Source of the DNA: Lingula anatina
Lineage: Eukaryota > Brachiopoda > Lingulata > Lingulida > Lingulidae
DNA length: 64,000 nucleotides
Reading direction: 5' to 3'
Assembly: GCF_001039355.2 (NCBI RefSeq)
Contig: NW_019774058.1
Location: forward strand, 289,817 to 353,816
The notes beneath the pieces were generated by a model. It did no database searches. It worked only from the letters and a program-made list of their open reading frames with translations, and was not told the origin of the DNA. Shown one piece after another: positions 57,190-64,000 of this stretch (the first letter of the stretch is position 1; every line of letters begins with the position of its first letter). Position numbers and translations under genes: made by a program.

Positions 57190-59695
57190 TTAAACAGCTA
57201 CTTCCTTTTCGATTTCTCCCTCGTCGTTGGGTGAAGCAAGATCTGTGTCGAACTCGCCAGGGCTGATCCTTTTGTCCTTATTATCATCCATCTCGGCAAA
57301 TTTACGTTGGATGGTATCCGCGTCCACTTTCCCCTTGCTTCCTTTGATTGCTTGACCGAACTCGTTCAAATCCAGGTAGCCATTTCTGAAAAATAGTAGT
57401 ACATGAAAAATTATTTCAATGAACAGGATTGATGGTTAAACATGTTATGTACTATCTTGTACTCACTAAAGGCGACAAATATTTTCCAAACCAAGAGTAC
57501 GCTAGGCCTCGGTTTAAACTAATAGTCAATTTAGTCATTTATTAATTAAATTTCTAAAATTTCAATTCAACTTTGAAATATATAAAGGAAGAATTTGATC
57601 TGAAAATCACGAAATGATTTATTGAAAATGAACACCGTGGTTGGGTTTGTGTGCGTATTGTAGTTCTACTCCAGTGTTTCTAGTATATGTTTTTTCACAG
57701 TGAATGAGATTGTTTGATTTACAAGTTTATTCTTGCAGGTATGAATGTCAAATAACTGAGACAGGAAATAAATGGGACGTTTTCTGGAGCATTGCATAGC
57801 TTACCCGTCTTTGTCAAGGGCCGAAAAGGAACTTTGTGGGGATGCAGTTTCTTCGTTTTTGTCATCTAATTCTATCGATCTTTTCCCATACCAGCCACAC
57901 TGACAAGTCGTCCTGAAAATAAATAAATATAAAACAGATCTACGTAGCTTTATTTTCACCAAAGAAGGGACTGAATTCGACCTTTTACATAATCAAGCTC
58001 TTAAAACGTTGCTTGTCATCTTATTAATTTGCTTATTAAAACCAAGTTTATATTTGCCACGCGATCTCCGTAAGGTACCAGTACATTGCCCGTTAATTCA
58101 TTTTCGTGCGGCGTCTTTGCGGAGGTAGGCGGTGGCCGTGCAAAATCGTTCAAAATCGAACAGATTCAGGGATTCCGTAGCCTCTACGATTTGTCAAGGT
58201 AACTTTTTGTCAAATTTAAGCATTATCGTAGACGGGATGGCACGGTTCCCTGGGGGCATTGTTCGATGAACTTGCGCTGATCATGATAATGGTTGAACCT
58301 TTTGTTGGTCTCATTCCCTTCCACGTTCGGTGATTTTAGGCGGTATCACATTAGTAATTATGTTAAAAACTCAGAGTAATTAGAGTAATTTGTTTGCATG
58401 AATACGGAATTGTGCGTTTCCTTACTTCGGGCACAAAAGGTGCTAAAATCGCCGATAACGTCTCTATCTTCAAGGAAGCCGCACTGCACTGAGACCTCAG
58501 TAAGACCACTTTTCAACAAACAACCGATTTTTCCCCACGTGGCCTCAAGGTCATTTTGGAAATGTGTCCCGGTGTAACAGGAATAGAAGTCTTTGGAATG
58601 GGAGCCCGGGCTCTCATTTGATTAGTTAAGGTGAGTTGAAGTGTTGAGCTTAGTGTATGGGACGAATGTCACCTGTACAAAGTAATGGGAATCGGACTAC
58701 GGTGCCTCGCGGACTTCCATTCCTGTTACACCGACACCCGCGCATAATGTATACGTAAACGCTCTTGCCGTAGTCAGTAGCCATTTTCAACGAAAAAAAA
58801 ATCAACGCACGACGACCGTGGCTAATGTGATCTAGGTTTAACTATAGTTTTGATTAAAATCATTCGATACAGAACAAAATAAAAAAAAAAAATCCTTATT
58901 AATTAATATATAAATATACTACTTACCATCCCCAATGTTTACTTAAATAACATCCAGAGCGATATCGACAACCACCACCGCAGTTACATCCGAATATATT
59001 GCATCGTCTATAGCCACAGTAGGGCGTTCCCTTGAATGAAAATTGAAATCAAACTGTCTATTAAAAGTTTTATATTCTTTAAAAAACTTTCTTATCCGTC
59101 GTTCCCTCTTCCCACTTTGTCTCTTTCTTTATTAAAATATATCTGTAGCTGACAATTAAAGGGATAATAATTCTTCGTTTCGGCCACAAAATGAATTTTC
59201 CTGGAGTAAACAACAATTTTTCCATACTTACCAATGCTTAATGAATCCATTTTTACATTCAAAATTAGTCCCTATTTTTTTTTCTAAAAAGTTTGGTTTT
59301 TTGTTAAAATCTCTTAAGAGATCTCTTAAGAGATTTTAACAGAGTAGCCATCAATGGAGGTCACGTGGTCTAAAGACAAGCTCAGATATCAGAATAATAG
59401 CTATAACTGCCGTAAAACAGAATATGTTTTATTTCTGAGTTCTTCAAAATGTTTTTATTGTGAAATATAGATCTCATACGAAGAGTTATTATCCCTTTAA
59501 TTTATGTACACACACGCTTACCTATTCATTACAATTTTTATTTATTTATTTATTCAATTGTGTGAAAGATTATGCCATATTTACTCTTGTGCAGTCCTTG
59601 CAGTAACCCTTAGTTGCTCTGCAGCACGCAGCCTCCGTCTGCCACACACATGACGACAAGATAACCACCAACACAATCAACATATAAGAAGACAT
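57190..59695 (-). CDS. gene D: secreted protein joining a 12-cysteine (Diedel-like) domain to two EF-hands
   Basis: Exons on the minus strand: 59695-59585, 59030-58927, 57912-57805, 57385-57190. Donors are GTAAAT, GTAAGT and GTAAGC, and phases 0, 2, 2 agree, giving 172 residues. Residues 1-22 are a signal peptide. Residues 24-77 hold twelve cysteines (24, 25, 32, 35, 42, 47, 52, 54, 58, 64, 75, 77), including the motif YCGYRRCNIFGCNCGGGC. I recall that motif from Diedel-type cytokine-like proteins; the family link needs a profile search. A charged linker leads to EF-hand loops at 105 (DKDGNGYLDLNE) and 141 (DDNKDKRISPGE), then an acidic tail. The intron after loop residue 3 sits where genes A and C have theirs, but with phase 2 instead of 1. 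The partner and function are unknown; an extracellular, calcium-dependent role is inferred. Confidence 0.82.
58080..58840. repeat. dispersed repeat within intron 2 of gene D
   Basis: Related to 25905-26510. An internal inverted pair, 'ggtgtaacaggaat' at about 58571 and its complement at about 58724, brackets roughly 165 bp. The segment is richer in G and C than the surrounding intron and interrupts no exon. Confidence 0.55.
59303..59340. repeat. perfect 38-bp palindrome in intron 1 of gene D
   Basis: Both halves read GTTAAAATCTCTTAAGAGA on opposite strands with no spacer, and 'tctcttaagaga' is itself palindromic within each half. Confidence 0.9.
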
Positions 59696-59777
59696 GCCTG
59701 AAACAAACAATTATTAAAAATAATGCTTTGAAATGAAAAAGAAAGATGATAAAAATGCAGAATTCCTAACTTTTTTT

Positions 59778-59779
<2 letters not shown>

Positions 59780-59847
<68 letters not shown>
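59780..59847. repeat. (CT)n microsatellite
   Basis: More than 30 CT units, in the intron between the non-coding first exon and the first coding exon of gene D. Confidence 0.95.
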
Positions 59848-59849
<2 letters not shown>

Positions 59850-59961
59850 CGCGGGAGCAAAAAAGAATCAACATTTAACAAAATGGATTGATTTCATCCT
59901 TCAAAAAATTACTTATATACATGTATTTAAGTTAAAGAAGGGTTAAATACATAAGGCTCAC

Positions 59962-60055
59962 CTTTAATGATGTATTCTGTGTCAACCAGCTGCTGTTGTT
60001 CTTGCTCTTCGGTTTTTCAATCCTGTTAAACTCAGCCGAGAAAGACTGTCAGCAT
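59962..60055 (-). other. 5' non-coding exon of gene D (inferred)
   Basis: On the minus strand the sequence downstream of the TATA box runs into AAAG|GTGAGC at 59962. This would splice to TTTCAG|GC just before the start codon at 59695. The 5' boundary is estimated from the usual TATA spacing. Confidence 0.5.
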
Positions 60056-60081
60056 ACTGTCAAGTCCTCTGTTGCGGGACT

Positions 60082-60088
60082 TTATATA
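60082..60088 (-). promoter_or_regulatory. TATA box of gene D
   Basis: TATATAA within 'cagtatataaagtcc' on the minus strand, about 30 bases before the inferred transcription start. Confidence 0.65.
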
Positions 60089-60099
60089 CTGTTCCAAGG

Positions 60100-60984
60100 C
60101 GGCCAATTTTTTTAACGAAATGATTATTATGTAAATGTGGGTAAAGTAAGCTTTATGTATGTGATTAAGCAAACGGCTTCGGGCTATCCTGGCAACTTGA
60201 TTGGATTTTCAATGTTGAATTGACGAGTGTCAATAACTTGAAGAAACACCCAAAGTCGGCAATAAGGACCGTATGTCCACAAAGAAAAGCCGACTCTTGG
60301 GCATGTTAGTATAGCGTTTGTGTGAATACGGAATGAATTTACAACTTTTCATTGTTTTGTTACCAAACAATTATCCACACCTAGCACCATCGGCATTATG
60401 AGGACGTAAAAAACATTGCCAATAAGTGTCCATTATACGGATTGATACATACATGAAATGAAAAGTTTTTCCCTAAATGACAAGTCGTTTCCACTTGAAA
60501 CAAATGGCAGCCAGAAAACATGTACTTCACAGAGCTAACATTTAAACTAAAAAGTATTTGACTGGCGTCAGTAACGTATGTATCGTTTTAGGAGATGAAA
60601 ATGGTAATTGCTGTGAAGAACTAAATAATCTGCATATAACCATTATGTGCTGTGTACACAATCGTTTACTTTGATATTAAGAATGGTTATCGTTACTAAT
60701 TTTGTATATATTTTGAGAATATTTATGGAACAAAATGAAAACCGTTTTGCCTCTTATTATTTTTCCAGAAGCATCCCCGCAACATATGAATCAAATGACT
60801 CTCCCAAGACTACTTATTTATGATTAAGGAAAGTTATTGCAATAATCAATTTCAGATTTTAGAAATACTAGTAAACATACTATTTAACACTGCACCTCAA
60901 ATATTTTTGTTGCTTATTTTTAATTCCTGTGAGAAAATTAGCAAAAGAAATCAATGCACGCACGCATACACACACACGCGCACA

Positions 60985-61023
<39 letters not shown>

Positions 61024-61307
61024 CAAATTTTTCTCTTAACAGGGAATGTCAACCTAATATGAATACCAATAGATATGTTTTAATCAGATTTTGTGAAGCT
61101 TTGCACGAGGCAATTGGGCACTTTGAATGGTTTTGCTCTTGATCGTGACAAAGATCTTTTCAACACTGTTCGTGTTCACAGAAAAGTAAGTTGAATTTAA
61201 CAAAGAGGAAGCGAAAATACTTGGTATGCTACGTTCAGAAATACCTGAAAACAGGGTTTTTCTGTTAATTGTTGGAGCTAAATAGTGTTGAAAAATATTC
61301 AATGCAT

Positions 61308-61400
<93 letters not shown>

Positions 61401-62690
61401 CAAAAAAAAAAATATTTTTTTTCTTCTCCATTTTTTTGCATGTGATATGTTGAGGAGTGGAGATAGGCCTTTTTAAGCTTTAGCGTCTAGATAATTTATG
61501 CTTTTCTCCGTACTGATCACGCATTTATTTGTTTTCGTTCCATTGTCTTTTGCGTGATTACAGGAATTTTCCATTCTCATGTTGCATCCCACCATTCAAC
61601 ATTTCCTTATTAGGCAATTTCTAATAAACTTGTTTTCAATTAAAAATATTTTAAATATTGTTTGAATAACTCATGCTTCGGCATAGTGTTTAACACGTGG
61701 CAGTGACATGCAAATCTATTGAGAAATTAACAAATCAAATCAAACTATGTCTGACTTTGACATTTTCCATCTTTTCTTACCACGAAATCAATTTTTATAC
61801 TAGATGAGTCTTAAAGAAATTTAACTTACACTCAATATCTCCCTATACTTTTACTTATTTGATTGCTCTTTAATTATTACCTGCAATTAGTGAAAGTGTA
61901 AGCCAATAACTTTCTTTTTTCTTTCATTAGAACGCACGATGACTTAATTCACTAAAATGTGCCGTCATTGTGGAAACAAGGATATGCCAAGAAAAGACCC
62001 AAAACATTACCACGTGGAGATATTGTCTAAGTAACATCCTGAAAAATATGCATGTTAATGTTGTCGTGGGACGAAGCTGGTTCCAAAAGGAACCGAGATA
62101 CCATCATTTAAACCGCGGCCATTGTTTGTAATAACTGCATATACGAGTAAACTTTCTCGGTTAACGTTAAATGAACACCAACTAACCCAACTGAGAAAGC
62201 GGATCTTCTCTCCCCCCCCCCCCCCTGATTCTGCGTGCACGCTTATCCATTATGCTTTCGAAATGTTTCAGTCTTTTGCCAAATATTTTTTAATCTGCGT
62301 GAACAAAAACAATAGATTGCATTGTGGCTTCTTAACTGTAAATGACTTTGCAAAGCGGGGAGCCTGTGTCCGGTAAAAGATCTGTAAATACATGTAGTTC
62401 TAAAACATTGAAAGGCAATGATAGTGTATGTGCATGTTTCAAGAAGAGTCTAAAGTGTGGGTTTGGCAATAGGCCTGTAGATTTTTTTCACAAAAATGCT
62501 TAGTTTGTTAGAAGTAGTAATGGCTGAATATCAATCAGTCCTGTAAGTTTTAAAGCAAAACATGGAACACGAAATATTATTTTTTCACATCATAGCATTT
62601 TCAAGGAGTGAGGTTGACCTTCCATGGCCTTCCATGTTTTCTTATTTATATAACGGTAATAATATATGTTGAAAAAAAAAGGGGAACTTT
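60100..62690. other. intergenic sequence with microsatellites
   Basis: Holds (CA)n followed by (GA)n near 60970-61022, (GT)n at 61310-61349 followed by (GA)n to about 61394, and a C-run near 62213-62225. Around 61496-61560 a segment matches 221-285 in reverse complement. No gene is supported. Confidence 0.5.
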
Positions 62691-62698
62691 CGGAAAAA

Positions 62699-62888
62699 GG
62701 CACCGATCACACCAATTTTGGAACCTGGACTTAATTTTATGAATTATTATCAGTACTGTCAGTTTGAAGAGAGGTTTTCCACTTATTATTAAAAAGGCAC
62801 CGATCACACCAATTTTGGAACCTGGACTTAATTTTATGAATTATTATCAGTACTGTCAGTTTGAAGAGAGGTTTTCCACTTATTATTA
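62699..62888. repeat. 97-bp perfect tandem duplication
   Basis: Units start at 62699 and 62796 and look identical from 'ggcaccgatcacacc' to 'ccacttattatta'. Confidence 0.9.
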
Positions 62889-62979
62889 TAACACTGAAAG
62901 TGCTTGGCGACAACGACAAAATCAATATCTGTACATAAAAATGAATGTTTCACACAAAAAATGTTTTAACTTCCAGAAA

Positions 62980-63545
62980 AATAATGCAATCAGGTTGATT
63001 TTTCGAACCCAACTTGTATTTTGGGCCTATGAATCTTTTCAGTAAGTTTTTCTTTAATGGTCATTATGGCAGCAGTCCCTATAATAGGATTTCCTTCAAT
63101 TTTGATGCAATATTACATAATGCTTTACACCATTCTTTTATAATATAATATAATATAATATAATATAATATAATATAATATAATATAATATAAGTATCCT
63201 GGATATTCAGGACATTTGAAGGACGTGGAAGTTCAACCTCAATCCTTGAAAATGCCATGATTTAAAAAGATATTTCACAAAAATCTTGTCAACTTCAGGA
63301 AAATAACCCAATCAGGCTGGTTTTCAAACCCAACCTGTATTTGAGTAATACTCATCATTTTTGTAAGTTTGAGGAGAATAGGTTTTCCTTAAAATGTGTT
63401 TTCTGTACTGCATATATGCTTAGAAAAGGAAAACTGCATAATTGTTGGAGAAATGGTCTGATCAAGCTAACTTTTGAACTTGAACTGTATTTGATGACAA
63501 TTCATCAGTTCTGTAAGTTTGAAGACAAGAGGTAAAACGATTTTC
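62980..63545. repeat. degenerate copies related to the 97-bp unit
   Basis: The ordered words 'caggttg', 'aacccaacttgtattt', 'tcatca', 'gtaagtttga(a/g)ga' and 'ttttcca' recur near 62990-63050, 63310-63395 and 63465-63560. A (TATAA)n tract at about 63140-63192 lies between copies. Probably an old dispersed repeat. Confidence 0.55.
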
Positions 63546-64000
63546 CACTTATCACTAAAAGTTCTTGACGAGGGTGATGACAGTGACCACAGGCACAGGT
63601 GATGGCTTTATGTACAAACACATCTGTCTGTATGTAAAAAAAAGGAGAAATATTCATTTATTTCATGTAGTAAAATTATGTACAAAACCACTCCATGTAT
63701 TACAATGTTCAGATAAGGTGAAGCAACATACTGGACATTACATCCAATGTGTCTCTCTGTTATATAGGTTTCAACAACTAATTTTTCTATAAATTATCCA
63801 TCCACATAAGCTTACCAAGTCTCAGTTCACTGAAGAGTTCCATGCTCTTTTGCCATTTCCAGTTACTAAATGAACCTGTGTATAAATTATTTCAATTTAT
63901 TTTTATTTGTGCATTTTAGCTATCATGCTTTTAGATAGCAATGACAGTTAAGGCGTTTTTTATTAATCTAAGGGTTAAGCACAGCTGTGAGTTATTTTAC

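Noticed and set aside
61084-61431. 115-residue minus-strand frame
   Set aside because: Composed largely of translated GT and GA microsatellites.
1-64000. tRNA, rRNA or CRISPR features
   Set aside because: No cloverleaf with a recognisable B-box, no rRNA-like conserved sequence, and no regularly spaced direct repeats with unique spacers were seen. The 39-bp hairpin repeats are contiguous, not spacer-separated.

Overview
The window is nuclear DNA of a marine invertebrate. Genes are interrupted by GT-AG introns, polyA signals are AATAAA, and there are many microsatellites, miniature inverted-repeat transposons and one Penelope-like retroelement relic. Repeat content and secreted EF-hand genes suggest a lophotrochozoan such as a mollusc or brachiopod. 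That is inference; no marker here fixes the species. Only about five gene structures can be supported, and I assembled them exon by exon from reading frames, splice sites and intron phases.

Layout. 1-9.4 kb: repeats, two hAT-like MITEs and a decayed, truncated Penelope-like element on the minus strand, read across a single-N join whose two sides overlap. 9.4-12 kb and 27.9-34.3 kb: about ten diverged copies of one unnamed ~1-1.6 kb repeat. 15.8-18.85 kb, minus strand: a three-exon gene for a secreted or surface-anchored somatomedin-B-like protein (604 aa). 19.4-26.5 kb: mobile-element country, with an imperfect tandem repeat, a ~1.9 kb element with terminal inverted repeats, a mariner-type MITE, 39-bp hairpin repeats and a large inverted repeat.

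35.8-55.9 kb, plus strand: a cluster of secreted EF-hand genes. Gene A (35871-42311) has eight EF-hands. Its exon pattern shows it is a doubled four-EF-hand unit like gene C (52739-55885). Gene A carries two alternative second exons, 2a and 2b, whose phases make them mutually exclusive. A second near-identical copy of gene A without exon 1 (44303-52256) begins exactly at a single-N join and is most simply the other haplotype placed in tandem by the assembler.

57.2-60.1 kb, minus strand: gene D, a 172-aa secreted protein that joins a 12-cysteine domain (Diedel-like motif) to two EF-hands. It has a TATA box, a 5' non-coding exon and a polyA signal. Genes A, C and D are all predicted secreted calcium binders, so the right half of the window is a small cluster for extracellular calcium handling; a link to biomineral or mucus matrix is a guess. 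60.1-64 kb is intergenic, with microsatellites and a degenerate tandem repeat.
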